A stretch of 64,000 bases of DNA. Source: Rhizobium sp. Root1212. Lineage in GTDB: Bacteria; Pseudomonadota; Alphaproteobacteria; Rhizobiales; Rhizobiaceae. The notes beneath the pieces are model-generated. The model did no database searches and was not told the origin of the DNA. It worked only from the letters and a program-made list of their open reading frames with translations. The stretch lies in the NCBI RefSeq assembly GCF_001424985.1, contig NZ_LMDA01000023.1, forward strand, positions 181,495-245,494, read 5' to 3'. How positions within the stretch are numbered: position 1 is the first letter of the stretch; every line of letters begins with the position of its first letter. Below, in pieces: positions 38,914 through 47,603 of the stretch. A program made the translations under genes and the position numbers.

Positions 38914-39519
38914 TCAGGTCCGGTTTCCCGCCAGTTTTTCTTCGATCTCGCCGAACTGCTCCTGCGCCTTGCGGTCGGCGGGATAGACGGCGAGGAACTG
39001 CTCCCAGGCGCGCAGGGCCAATTCGTCCTTACCGGAAGCGGAGAGGATAGCCGCCATGCCCGCCAGCGCGCCGAAATGGCGCGGCTCCAGCATCAGCACG
39101 CGGTTTATGTCCGACATCGACTTGCGATAGTTGCCCATCTGGTAATGCAGCGTCGCCCGCTGGTTCCAGCCTTCGACGTAATCGGGCGCGAGCGCGATTG
39201 CCTGATCGTAGAGATCGAGCGCCACCGCCTGCTTGTTCGATTCGGCCGCCTTGGCCGCCCATTGCATCAGGAGATTGACCGAGGCGCTGCCGGACTCCTG
39301 CCATTCGAGCCGGATGCGGTCGGCGATATCCTTGGCCTTGTCGGCGTCGCTGGTCTTCTTCAGCTCCGCAAACAGCATATCGAGCCGCTGCTGGCGGGTC
39401 GGAAGCTCGGCGGAGACGGCAGGTTTGGTCGCTGTGTCGGCAGCTACGGCCACCGCACCGGCATGCGTCATCAAAACAGCGAGGAGGGGAATGAGATAGG
39501 GAGACATGCTTTTAGCCAT
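38914..39519 (-). CDS. Exported TPR-containing protein
   Basis: 201 residues. The signal peptide is about 1-27 (MAKSMSPYLIPLLAVLMTHA then VAVAA). TPR-like helices follow: ALDLYDQAIALAPDYVEGWN, ATLHYQMGNYRKSMSDINRV and AAILSASGKDELALRAWEQF. TPR proteins of this size scaffold periplasmic complexes; no partner is shown by context. It precedes the membrane hydrolase by 34 bases. Confidence 0.83.
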   Translation of the reverse strand: MAKSMSPYLIPLLAVLMTHAGAVAVAADTATKPAVSAELPTRQQRLDMLFAELKKTSDADKAKDIADRIRLEWQESGSASVNLLMQWAAKAAESNKQAVALDLYDQAIALAPDYVEGWNQRATLHYQMGNYRKSMSDINRVLMLEPRHFGALAGMAAILSASGKDELALRAWEQFLAVYPADRKAQEQFGEIEEKLAGNRT

Positions 39520-39665
39520 GACGGAAAGGGTATCGCGCCATGGCCGAAGATCAAATCAAATTTGTGGTATCATCCAACGAAGAAGGCGCCGGGATCGGCA
39601 AAGATGCCCCGCGCCTGTTCGCATGCCCGCTTGTCCGCCGAAGCTTGCTTCGGCCGGAAACGCCA

Positions 39666-39791
39666 TCAGCCCTGACGAGCCTTGAAGCGCGGGTTCAGCT
39701 TGTTGATGATGTAGATACGGCCCTTGCGGCGAACCAGACGGTTTTCGCGGTGACGAGCCTTCAGCGACTTGAGCGAATTTTTGATCTTCAT
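39666..39791 (-). CDS. rpmJ: 50S ribosomal protein L36
   Basis: 41 residues from the ATG at 39791 ([11 protein letters not shown]); upstream residues in the frame are not part of it. It is basic and ends RFKARQG. The zinc cysteines of the common L36 form are absent, so this is the zinc-free type usual in alphaproteobacteria. It stands alone, outside any ribosomal cluster. Confidence 0.92.
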   Translation of the reverse strand: MKIKNSLKSLKARHRENRLVRRKGRIYIINKLNPRFKARQG

Positions 39792-39967
39792 TTTTCTGAT
39801 CCGCAGTTTCGGGGGAAGAGTTCCCAGGTCTTTAACAATCAAAAGCACGCCGACAGACCGATGAGGACGGGCGCGCCTTTAGGTTGGCAGGCAAGTAACC
39901 CGAGGCTCCCGGATTGTCAACCATGCCCGGCGGGTTTTCCTGAGATCGGAGGCTATTTCCTCTGTTC

Positions 39968-41023
39968 TCAGCGCCCGGTCAGCCACGTGACATGGCCCAT
40001 CTTGCGGCCCGGACGGGCCTCGCTCTTGCCGTATAGATGCACGAGCGTCGCGGGTTTTTGAAGCCATGCCGGCACGTCGTTTATGTCGTCGCCGATCAGG
40101 TTCTGCATCACGCAATCGGAATGGCGCGCGCCATCCGCAAGCGCGAGGCCCGCAACGGCGCGGATATGCTGTTCGAATTGCGAGACGACACAGGCGGCTT
40201 CCGTCCAGTGGCCGGAATTGTGGACGCGCGGGGCGATCTCGTTGGCGATCAGTCCGCCATCGGGTGTCACGAAGAATTCGACGCCGATGACGCCGACATA
40301 ATCCAGCGCTTCGAGGATTGCCTTGGCAGCGGCTTTGGCTGCGGTCGCGGTTTCGTCGGAAATGGCGGCCGGCACAGTCGAGGTGTGGAGGATGCCGTTG
40401 CGATGGACGTTCTCGGCCGGGTCGAAGCAGGCGATGGCCCCGTCCTGGCCACGGGCGGCAATGATCGAGACTTCGCGCACAAAGGGCACAAAGCTTTCGA
40501 GAATCATCGGCACGCCGCCGAGCGCATCGAAGGCGCCGACGGGGCTGTCGTCGCTGCCCTTGAAGACGCGCTGGCCCTTGCCATCGTAGCCGAGGCGGCG
40601 TGTTTTGAGCACGCCCTTGCCGCCGAAATCGGCGAGGCCGGCTTCGAGGTCGGCCTGGCTGTCGATGACGTGGAATTTCGCGGTTTCGATGCCGCTTGCA
40701 TTGAGGAAGCGCTTTTCCGTCACCCGGTCCTGCGCGACTTCGAGCGCCTTCGGCGGCGGATAGACAGGCTTGGCGCGGGCAAGCAGGGTTGCGGCAGCAA
40801 CCGGCACGTTTTCGAATTCATAGGTGACGATGTCGCATTCGGCGGCTAGGCGGACAAGAGCGGCCTCGTCGTCATAGGCCGCCACGATCTGGCTGTTGGC
40901 GACCTGCGCTGCCGGGCAATCGGCCTGCGGTTCGAGGATGACGGTGCGGAAGTTGAGACGGGCGGCCGCCATGGCCAGCATGCGGCCGAGCTGGCCACCG
41001 CCGATGATGCCGATCGTCTTCAT
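39968..41023 (-). CDS. purK: N5-carboxyaminoimidazole ribonucleotide synthase
   Basis: 351 residues. ATP-grasp enzyme turning AIR, ATP and bicarbonate into N5-CAIR in purine synthesis. The start [14 protein letters not shown] is the nucleotide-fold motif of Pur[10 protein letters not shown] is characteristic, and [14 protein letters not shown] is the conserved C-terminal active-site block. Its ATG overlaps the purE stop by four bases (ATGA), giving the purE-purK unit. The upstream gap to rpmJ shows no terminator. Confidence 0.95.
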   Translation of the reverse strand: MKTIGIIGGGQLGRMLAMAAARLNFRTVILEPQADCPAAQVANSQIVAAYDDEAALVRLAAECDIVTYEFENVPVAAATLLARAKPVYPPPKALEVAQDRVTEKRFLNASGIETAKFHVIDSQADLEAGLADFGGKGVLKTRRLGYDGKGQRVFKGSDDSPVGAFDALGGVPMILESFVPFVREVSIIAARGQDGAIACFDPAENVHRNGILHTSTVPAAISDETATAAKAAAKAILEALDYVGVIGVEFFVTPDGGLIANEIAPRVHNSGHWTEAACVVSQFEQHIRAVAGLALADGARHSDCVMQNLIGDDINDVPAWLQKPATLVHLYGKSEARPGRKMGHVTWLTGR

Positions 41024-41541
41024 GTCTGGTCGACCGGATATTCGGCGACGGATGCCGACTGCGCCTCGCGCCAGTCGTCGAGCCGGCCCGCAAGCTCGGG
41101 ATCGGAGAGGGCGAGCACGGCGGCTGCGAGAAGGGCGGCATTGACGGCGCCCGCGCGGCCGATGGCCAGCGTGCCGACGGGAATGCCGGCCGGCATCTGC
41201 ACGATCGACAGGAGACTGTCTTGCCCCGAAAGCGCCTTGGATTGCACCGGCACGCCGAAAACCGGCAGCGGCGTCATCGAGGCGGCCATGCCGGGCAGGT
41301 GGGCTGCGCCACCGGCGCCGGCGATGATCACCTTGAAGCCTTCGTCGCGGGCGCCCTTGGCGAAGCTCACCAGCCGGTCCGGCGTGCGATGCGCCGAAAC
41401 GATGCGGGCATCATAGGCGATGTCCAGCGCATCGAGCGTATCGGCGGCGTTCTTCATGGTTTCCCAGTCGGACTGGCTGCCCATGATGATGGCGACGGGC
41501 GGGGACGCTGCTTTGGTCAAGGCGTGCGCTTCCTCAGGCAA
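41020..41541 (-). CDS. purE: N5-carboxyaminoimidazole ribonucleotide mutase
   Basis: 173 residues. It converts N5-CAIR to CAIR. The motif [16 protein letters not shown] starts near residue 18, SAHRTP carries the active-site His, and [11 protein letters not shown] completes the site. It overlaps purK by four bases downstream and the small YdcH-like gene by eight bases upstream, so the three are one transcript. Confidence 0.95.
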   Translation of the reverse strand: MPEEAHALTKAASPPVAIIMGSQSDWETMKNAADTLDALDIAYDARIVSAHRTPDRLVSFAKGARDEGFKVIIAGAGGAAHLPGMAASMTPLPVFGVPVQSKALSGQDSLLSIVQMPAGIPVGTLAIGRAGAVNAALLAAAVLALSDPELAGRLDDWREAQSASVAEYPVDQT

Positions 41542-41737
41542 TGATATCGGGAATGATCTGGTCTTCGATCTTGGTGATCTTGTCTTTGATCGCCAGTTTC
41601 TTCTTCTTCATCCGCTGGATGCGCAAGGCATCGCAACCGGTCTGGATCATGGCGTTGATCGCCGCATCGTAGTCTTCATGTTCCTGTCTCAGCCGTGCAA
41701 CGCCCAGTCTGAGTTCGGCCTGATCCTGATCTGGCAT
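41534..41737 (-). CDS. YdcH family protein (DUF465)
   Basis: 67 residues, mostly helical and charged ([32 protein letters not shown]). DUF465 family, probably a short coiled-coil dimer of unknown function. It overlaps the purE start by eight bases, so it is the first gene of the purE-purK transcript. A second DUF465 protein is encoded divergently at 41949. Confidence 0.85.
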   Translation of the reverse strand: MPDQDQAELRLGVARLRQEHEDYDAAINAMIQTGCDALRIQRMKKKKLAIKDKITKIEDQIIPDIIA

Positions 41738-41948
41738 TCAATTTTCCCCGTCGCGGCGCAGCGGCGGTTCGCCCGCCATCCACATCGATTTGTGGTCGCT
41801 CTAGCACAGAAATGCCGGTAACGGGAAGTTACCCTTGGCCACGATTTCGCCTTCGACAAATGAAAAATAGCGTGGCACACTTCGAAAGTTACAAACGGAA
41901 CATCCGGCTTTCAAAGATCGGGTGCAAGCTAACGGAAGGGACTGCCAC

Positions 41949-42119
41949 ATGACGATTGAGGCTCATCTTGCAACGCTTGAGAAAAAACACGGCGCGCTGG
42001 AGCAGGAACTCCACACGGCCATGGCCCAGCCCTCGTTCAAGGACCAGGACATTGCGGATATCAAGAGACGCAAGCTGCGCTTGAAGGACGAGATCGAAAA
42101 GCTGCGTTCGTCCCACTGA
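41949..42119 (+). CDS. Second YdcH family protein (DUF465)
   Basis: 56 residues from the ATG at 41949 (GGAAGGGA nine bases upstream; an earlier frame start lacks a site). Sequence: short coiled coil with ATLEKKHGALEQELHTAM and ADIKRRKLRLKDEIEKL. It is divergent from the other DUF465 gene and clearly related in design but not close in sequence. Function unknown. Confidence 0.85.
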   Translation: MTIEAHLATLEKKHGALEQELHTAMAQPSFKDQDIADIKRRKLRLKDEIEKLRSSH

Positions 42120-42234
42120 CGCTTCCATGATTTGACGGATTGAAAGCCGCCTGGAACGCCTGTTCCGGGCGGTTCGCATTTTAGAGACGCATGTCGTCGT
42201 CGCAAAACCGCGGCACACTTTTCCCTGACAAACT

Positions 42235-42495
42235 CTAGGACCAGAATTGGTCCAGCCACAGATTGACCCGGTCGAAACCGGGCTTGTTGATCGCATAGAT
42301 GCGCTTCGTGCCGCTTGCGGAGACGGAAACCAGATTGGAATCAAGCAGCGCCTTCAGATGCTGCGAAACGGCGGGGCGGCTGATCGGCAGGCCTTGCGCC
42401 AGTTCGTTGACCGTTCTCGGCGCGCGACGGAGTTCTTCCAGCAAGTGCCGGCGGTTCGGGTCGGAGATCGCATCGAAGGGATCAGCGTGGGCCAT
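42235..42495 (-). CDS. ArsR family transcriptional regulator
   Basis: 86 residues, a minimal winged helix. Recognition region is SRPAVSQHLKALLDSNLV (about 39-56), preceded by ISDPNRRHLLEEL. The wing carries VSASGTKRIYAI. No metal-binding cysteine pair (ELCVCDL-type) is present, so it is not a classical metal sensor. It could govern the TauE-like gene next to it, on the same strand 106 bases upstream, or its own promoter. Target unknown. Confidence 0.88.
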   Translation of the reverse strand: MAHADPFDAISDPNRRHLLEELRRAPRTVNELAQGLPISRPAVSQHLKALLDSNLVSVSASGTKRIYAINKPGFDRVNLWLDQFWS

Positions 42496-42601
42496 GGCCG
42501 GAAGCTAAGGGAAATCCCGGCCTCCGGCAAGTAATTTGTGCAGTGCGAAAGAAATATTCTCGCAATTGCAACAATATGCGGAAGTGCCCGATTTCCGGTG
42601 C

Positions 42602-43381
42602 TTACCACGCCGCCGCCAGCGCTGCTGCGCCGTCATGGACGAGCTTGAGGCCGGCAAGGCAGGCCATCGTATACATGAAGGGATAGAAGACCTGCGGCTT
42701 CATGTGGCGCACCACCCATGCGCCGGCTGCCGTCGCGACCATGGCCGGCGGGAAAAGCGTCAGCGACGTCTTCAGATTGCTGAGATCGAGCTGGCCGAGC
42801 GCGAAATAGGGCACGAGCTTGACGGCATTCAGGATCGCGAAGAAGCGGACGATCGTGCCGGTATAGTCCCGCGGCGGCAGTTGCAGCGGCAGCGCATAGA
42901 TCTGGAAGGGCGGGCCGCCGGCATGGGCGACGAAGCTGCCATAGCCGGAAAAGGTGCCGAGCACGGCTGCGGCGCCGGCGCGCTGCGGCTTCGGCGCGAC
43001 GAAGGTGCCGCGGCGGGTGCGCCAACTGTGCCAGACATACCGCAGCACGAAGAGCACGACGAGAAGGCCGATGATCAGCTTCAGCGCATCCCGCTGCACA
43101 TAGGCGGAGGTCGCCCAGCCGATGGCGATGCCGATCAGCCCGCCGGGCAGAAGCATGCGCAGCGTGCGGCCGTCGCCATGGCGGCGCCACATCCACAGCG
43201 AGACGATATCCATGGCGATCAGGATCGGAAGCAGAAGTGCAGCGGCCTCCACCGGCGGCACGGCGATCGACATCAGCGGCACGCCCATCAGCGAAAGCGC
43301 CTCGCCCATGCCGCCCTTGGAAAAGCCGACCAGCAGCACGGCGGGGATGGCGATCAGGTAGAAATCAAAATCGGGAAGCAT
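42602..43381 (-). CDS. TauE/SafE family membrane transporter
   Basis: 259 residues with about seven to eight hydrophobic helices. TauE/SafE proteins export sulfite, sulfoacetate or other small organosulfur anions. The glycine-rich FSKGGMGEALSLMGVP segment near the N-terminus (about 20-35) and AAVLGTFSGYGSFVAHAGGPP in the middle (second half repeat) are family hallmarks. Substrate unknown. It is followed by the ArsR gene on the same strand. Confidence 0.88.
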   Translation of the reverse strand: MLPDFDFYLIAIPAVLLVGFSKGGMGEALSLMGVPLMSIAVPPVEAAALLLPILIAMDIVSLWMWRRHGDGRTLRMLLPGGLIGIAIGWATSAYVQRDALKLIIGLLVVLFVLRYVWHSWRTRRGTFVAPKPQRAGAAAVLGTFSGYGSFVAHAGGPPFQIYALPLQLPPRDYTGTIVRFFAILNAVKLVPYFALGQLDLSNLKTSLTLFPPAMVATAAGAWVVRHMKPQVFYPFMYTMACLAGLKLVHDGAAALAAAW

Positions 43382-43469
43382 GCGTGTCGGTTGATCCTTT
43401 TGCCTGCACGGTCTATCGCTTTTCTGAAATCAAATCGAGTGGGCCCCCGTGTCCCTCATGGAGAGACAC

Positions 43470-44123
43470 ATGAGCACTACAGACAATCGTTGCCGCCTCG
43501 TTCTCGTCGCGCCGGATATCGCCGATGCCGAGGCGTGCGCGCGGGTGGTGGGCGATGCGCTGCGGGGCGGCGATGTCGCCTCCGTCATCCTGCCGCAATA
43601 CGGCCTCGACGAGCATGCCTTCCAGAAACATGCCGAGACGCTGGTGCCGGTCGTGCAACAGGCGGGAGCCGCTGCGCTCATCGCCGGCGACAGCCGTGTT
43701 GCCGGCCGCGCCAAGGCGGACGGCCTGCATGTCACCGGCAATGCCGAAGTGCTGGGGGAAGCGGTCGAAAAATTCACGCCGAAGCTGATCGTCGGCGGCG
43801 GCAATGCGGCCGACCGCCACCACGCGCTGGAAATGGGCGAGGTGCGGCCGGATTACATCTTCTTCGGCAAGCTTGATGGCGACATCAAGCCTGAGGCCCA
43901 TCCGAAAAACCTGGGGCTCGGCGAATGGTGGGCCTCGATGGTGGAAATCCCCTGCATCGTCATGGGCGGCACTGATCCGGAATCGGCGCTTGCGGTGGCG
44001 GAAACGGGGGCGGAATTCGTGGCGCTGCGCCTTGCCGTCTTTGCCGAGCCGGAGCAGGCTGCCTCGATCGTTTCGAACGTTAACGCGCTTCTTGACGAAA
44101 AAGCGCCACGGTTTGAAGATTAA
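43470..44123 (+). CDS. thiE: Thiamine phosphate synthase family protein
   Basis: 217 residues from the ATG at 43470, preceded by GGAGAGA. TIM-barrel of the ThiE/TenI group. In-frame blocks are GLHVTGNAEVLGEA, VGGGNAADRHHALEMGEVRP, IFFGKL and IVMGGTDPESALAVAETGAE (first 20 residues), which hold phosphate-binding glycine loops. ThiE joins hydroxymethylpyrimidine diphosphate to the thiazole phosphate. The N-terminal half is diverged from model ThiE and no other thi gene or TPP riboswitch is nearby, so the physiological role is less sure than the family. Confidence 0.75.
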   Translation: MSTTDNRCRLVLVAPDIADAEACARVVGDALRGGDVASVILPQYGLDEHAFQKHAETLVPVVQQAGAAALIAGDSRVAGRAKADGLHVTGNAEVLGEAVEKFTPKLIVGGGNAADRHHALEMGEVRPDYIFFGKLDGDIKPEAHPKNLGLGEWWASMVEIPCIVMGGTDPESALAVAETGAEFVALRLAVFAEPEQAASIVSNVNALLDEKAPRFED

Positions 44124-44132
44124 GACCATTCC

Positions 44133-45299
44133 ATGTCACATCGCCGCCGCCTGACCGCCAGTATGCTCTGCCTCGGCCTGACCCTTGGTCCGGTCGTGGG
44201 AATGCATTCCGTCGCCTTCGCGCAGGAGGCCTTGCCGGGCGTGACGCAGGAGCCGGAACAGGCACCGGCCGAAAAGCGCGGCCGTATCACGCCGTTCAAT
44301 GGCGCCGCCCTGCCGGAAGACGAGGTTCTGCGGCTGCAGCCGCCGGTCGATGCCAAGAAGATCCAGACGAAGGCGGAAGAGCCGGTCAAGCCCTCCGGCG
44401 GCGTCGGCGTGTTCGACCGCATGGGCGCGGTGCTGCCGGCGCTTCCGGCCGAGAAGCCGTTCGAGGGCAAGCCGGACGATGCCTACGGCGCCTTCCAGCG
44501 CGGCTATTATCTGACGGCGCTCGAAATCGCCCTGCCGAAGGCGCAGCTCGGCGATGCCGCTGCCCAGACGCTGGTTGCCGAGATTTTCTCGCAAGGGCTT
44601 GGTGTTGCGAAAAACACCAAGGATGCGGCCTTCTGGTATGAACAGGCTGCCAATGCCGGCAATCCCTCGGCGATGTTCAAATACGCTCTCATTCTGATGG
44701 ATGGCCGCGATGTTCCCCGCGACCGCAAACGCTCCGAAGAGATGATGAAGAAGGCGGCCGACAGCGGAAATGCCTTGGCGCAATTCAACTACGGCCAACT
44801 TCTCGTCGCAGACATGCCGGGACCGAAGGGCCTGAAGGCGGCCCAGCCCTATTATGAGAAATCCGCCGAGCAAGGTATTGCCGATGCGCAATATGCGCTG
44901 TCGCAAATCTATCTCAATGTCGACGGCATCGACGAGGCCAAGCGCGAGACGGCGCGGCAATGGCTGACGCGCGCCGCCAAGGCCGGTTACGACACCGCCC
45001 AGCTCGACCTTGCCATCTGGCTTGTCGATGGCGTCGGCGGCGACCGCAATCTGGAAGAGGGATTCAAGTGGATGCGCCGGGCGGCCGAACGCGGCAATGT
45101 CGTGGCGCAGAACAAGCTTGCCCACCTCTATGTCAACGCCATCGGCACGCGGCCCGATCCGATCGAGGCGGCCAAGTGGTATGTGCTGTCGCGCCGCGCC
45201 GGCCTCACCGATCCGGCGCTGGAGGATTTCTATCTCGGCCTTGAGGACGACCAGCAGAAGGCGGCGCTCGATGCGGCCAACAAACACCGCCCATCCTGA
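44133..45299 (+). CDS. Exported Sel1-repeat protein
   Basis: 388 residues. The signal peptide ends at about AFA/QEA (31). A proline-rich spacer runs to about 125. Tandem Sel1/TPR-like repeats of about 36 residues then fill the rest: GVAKNTKDAAFWYEQAANAG, DGRDVPRDRKRSEEMMKKAA, AQPYYEKSAEQGIADAQYAL, and others. Such repeats bind protein partners; related rhizobial proteins include ExoR, which it resembles in design but not enough to claim identity. Nine bases downstream of thiE, likely the same transcript. Confidence 0.85.
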   Translation: MSHRRRLTASMLCLGLTLGPVVGMHSVAFAQEALPGVTQEPEQAPAEKRGRITPFNGAALPEDEVLRLQPPVDAKKIQTKAEEPVKPSGGVGVFDRMGAVLPALPAEKPFEGKPDDAYGAFQRGYYLTALEIALPKAQLGDAAAQTLVAEIFSQGLGVAKNTKDAAFWYEQAANAGNPSAMFKYALILMDGRDVPRDRKRSEEMMKKAADSGNALAQFNYGQLLVADMPGPKGLKAAQPYYEKSAEQGIADAQYALSQIYLNVDGIDEAKRETARQWLTRAAKAGYDTAQLDLAIWLVDGVGGDRNLEEGFKWMRRAAERGNVVAQNKLAHLYVNAIGTRPDPIEAAKWYVLSRRAGLTDPALEDFYLGLEDDQQKAALDAANKHRPS

Positions 45300-45300
45300 G

Positions 45301-45355
45301 GCTTTACCCTCTTTTCAAGGCGAGGCTTGAATTTTGGCCGCGTTTGTGGTCTTGA
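45301..45355 (+). ncRNA. suhB-motif/MmgR-like small RNA
   Basis: Two adjacent hairpins: TTCAAG-GCGAGG-CTTGAA (45314-45331) and GGCCGC-GTTT-GTGGTC (45336-45351, two G-T pairs), with a T-rich linker. From memory this design and the leading ACCCTCTTTTCAAGGCGAG resemble the alphaproteobacterial suhB RNA (family of Sinorhizobium MmgR), which lies upstream of suhB. The expected T-run after the second hairpin is only TCTT, so a working terminator is doubtful. No promoter was placed; it would lie in the end of the Sel1 gene. Confidence 0.5.
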
Positions 45356-45585
45356 AGCGCCCGGTCGGCTGATCGTGGGTCAGACGGTCGGCAATGCCGT
45401 GCGCCTCAGGCTCTGCCTTGACTGGTCCGGCACGACTGCGATCTCCCGATGGTGTCATCCGCGCCGAGACCCCGATGTTTGAATAAGGTGAGCGCCCCTG
45501 CATCGACTTCCGATGCGGCGCTCTGTAAGTCTATTTTCTGCCGGTCGTTGCTGCGGCCGGCATTTCCGTTCCAAAGGAAGCCAAG

Positions 45586-46386
45586 ATGGCCCGTTCTGCT
45601 CTTCTCAATGTCATGGTTCAGGCCGCATTCAAGGCCGGCAAGGGCTTGGCCCGCGATTTCGGCGAAGTTCAGAACCTGCAGGTGTCGCTGAAAGGTCCGG
45701 GCGACTACGTCTCGCAGGCCGACCGCAAGGCCGAGAAGCTGATCCGCGAAGAACTCCTGAAGGCGCGCCCGACCTACGGCTTCCTCGGCGAGGAGAGCGA
45801 AGAGATCATCGGCACGGACGGCGCCCATCGCTGGATCGTCGATCCGCTCGACGGCACCACCAACTTCCTGCACGGCATTCCGCACTTCGCCATCTCGATC
45901 GCGCTGGAACGCCAGGGCGAAATCGTCGCCGGCGTCGTCCTCAACCCGGCGACCGACGAACTCTACACCGCCGAACGCGGCGGCGGCGCCTTCCTCAACG
46001 ATCGCCGCCTGCGCGTCGCGGCCCGCAAGAACCTGTCGGATGCCGTCATCGGCACCGGCACGCCGCATCTCGGCCACAGCAACCACGGCACCTATCTCGT
46101 CGAGCTGCGCCATGTCATGGGCGAAGTCGCGGGCATCCGCCGCATGGGCGCCGCCGCGCTCGATCTCGCCTATGTCGCGGCCGGCCGCTTCGACGGTTTC
46201 TGGGAGCGCGACCTGCACGCCTGGGACCTCGCAGCCGGCATCCTGCTCATCCGCGAAGCCGGCGGCTGGGTCGCTGATATCGACGGAGGCAACAAGCCGA
46301 TAGAAGACGGCTCGATCGTTGCCGGCAACGAATATATCCGCAAGGCCCTGCACGAGGTCCTGCACCGTCCGGTTCCGGGCAAGTAA
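45586..46386 (+). CDS. suhB: Inositol-1-monophosphatase
   Basis: 266 residues. Metal ligands sit in GEESEE (about 68-73) and DPLDGTTNFLHG (86-97), with the C-terminal motif WDLAAGILLIREAGG. TTNFLHG and WDLAAG are the true inositol-phosphatase type, unlike HisN at 1312. It dephosphorylates myo-inositol phosphate; SuhB also affects ribosome biogenesis in E. coli. GGAAG precedes the ATG. The upstream 286 bases contain a possible structured RNA. Confidence 0.92.
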   Translation: MARSALLNVMVQAAFKAGKGLARDFGEVQNLQVSLKGPGDYVSQADRKAEKLIREELLKARPTYGFLGEESEEIIGTDGAHRWIVDPLDGTTNFLHGIPHFAISIALERQGEIVAGVVLNPATDELYTAERGGGAFLNDRRLRVAARKNLSDAVIGTGTPHLGHSNHGTYLVELRHVMGEVAGIRRMGAAALDLAYVAAGRFDGFWERDLHAWDLAAGILLIREAGGWVADIDGGNKPIEDGSIVAGNEYIRKALHEVLHRPVPGK

Positions 46387-46523
46387 GCACCGCGTCGCGC
46401 CGGTGCAAACCGGCGCCTTTGCTCTTCAATTCGGCACAAAGTTCCTCTAGTCTCCCGGCCAACGCCGCGACGCACCTATTTTTGTGTGCAGCTGCGCAAT
46501 GCAAAAGCGGAGACTGAAGCCCT

Positions 46524-47600
46524 ATGGCGAAAGTTGAACTGTCGGGCTGGGACAGCGGCCTCAGTGACGGATACAATCCCCAGAAACTGACGAGCCCCAT
46601 GATCTTCTTCTGGATCATGGTGATTTTCCTGATCATCGTCGCGTTCGTCGGCGCCATTCTGTTTCGTCAGGCCCATGCGGCCTTCATGAGCAATCCGGGC
46701 CTCAACGGCCTGATCCTCGGCGTTTTGCTGATCGGTATCCTGCTCGTTTTCCATCATGTGCTTGGCCTTCGCCCGGAAGTGCGCTGGTTCAATTCCTTCC
46801 GCGCCGCCGGTAGTGCCGACAAGGTCGGCCGCGAGCCGGTGCTGCTCGCACCGATGCGGGCGCTGATCGGCCAGCGGCATTCGATGGCGATCTCGACCGC
46901 GGCGCTGCGTTCGATCCTCGATTCGATCGCCACTCGCCTCGACGAATCGCGCGATACGTCCCGCTACCTCATCGGCCTGCTGGTTTTCCTCGGCCTGCTC
47001 GGCACCTTCTGGGGTCTGCTGGGCACGATCAGCTCGATCAACACGGTCATCCAGTCGCTCGATGCCGGCTCCGGCAGCACCGAGGATGTGCTTTCCGCCC
47101 TGAAGACCGGCCTTTCCGCGCCGCTCTCGGGCATGGGCACCGCGTTTTCGACCTCGCTCTTCGGTCTTTCGAGTTCGCTGATCCTCGGCTTCCTCGACCT
47201 GCAGGCCGGCCGCGCCCAGAACCGCTTCTACACCGAGCTTGAAAACTGGCTCTCCTCCGTCACAGATGTCTCTTCCGATCATACCGTCGTCTCCGACGGC
47301 CCGAACGGTGCCCCGAGCGAGGAACTGCGCGCCCTGACGGAACAGCTCTACCGCCTCAACCAGGACGGCGGCATGAGCCAGCGCACCACGGCTGCCATGG
47401 CAAGCCTCGCCGAAGGCATACAGGGCCTCGTCAAGAACATGCGCGGCGAGCAGCAGATGCTGCGCGACTGGATCGAGGCGCAGCAGGAGGAGGCGAAATC
47501 GATGCGCAAGACGCTCGACAAGCTTTCCGCCCGCATCGGCGAAAAGCCCGTTCATAGCGAACGCACCAATCGCGCGTTGCGCGACGAAGCGGGGGAATGA
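46524..47600 (+). CDS. MotA/TolQ/ExbB-like proton channel protein
   Basis: 358 residues. Hydrophobic helices at about 26-50, 60-80, 148-175 and 193-215. The GLLGTFWGLLGTISSINTVI and GLSAPLSGMGTAFSTSLFGL segments are the MotA/ExbB-type pore helices. A long C-terminal coiled region (about 255-345) with basic/acidic repeats is unlike flagellar MotA. It is paired with an OmpA-domain gene 3 bases downstream. No flagellar genes are nearby. It is therefore a non-flagellar energy-coupling unit, conserved in rhizobia, of unknown cargo. Confidence 0.85.
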   Translation: MAKVELSGWDSGLSDGYNPQKLTSPMIFFWIMVIFLIIVAFVGAILFRQAHAAFMSNPGLNGLILGVLLIGILLVFHHVLGLRPEVRWFNSFRAAGSADKVGREPVLLAPMRALIGQRHSMAISTAALRSILDSIATRLDESRDTSRYLIGLLVFLGLLGTFWGLLGTISSINTVIQSLDAGSGSTEDVLSALKTGLSAPLSGMGTAFSTSLFGLSSSLILGFLDLQAGRAQNRFYTELENWLSSVTDVSSDHTVVSDGPNGAPSEELRALTEQLYRLNQDGGMSQRTTAAMASLAEGIQGLVKNMRGEQQMLRDWIEAQQEEAKSMRKTLDKLSARIGEKPVHSERTNRALRDEAGE

Positions 47601-47603
47601 TCG

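Noticed and set aside
43382-43469. TPP riboswitch in front of thiE
   Set aside because: The conserved CTGAGA and related thi-box sequences are absent from the 88-base gap.
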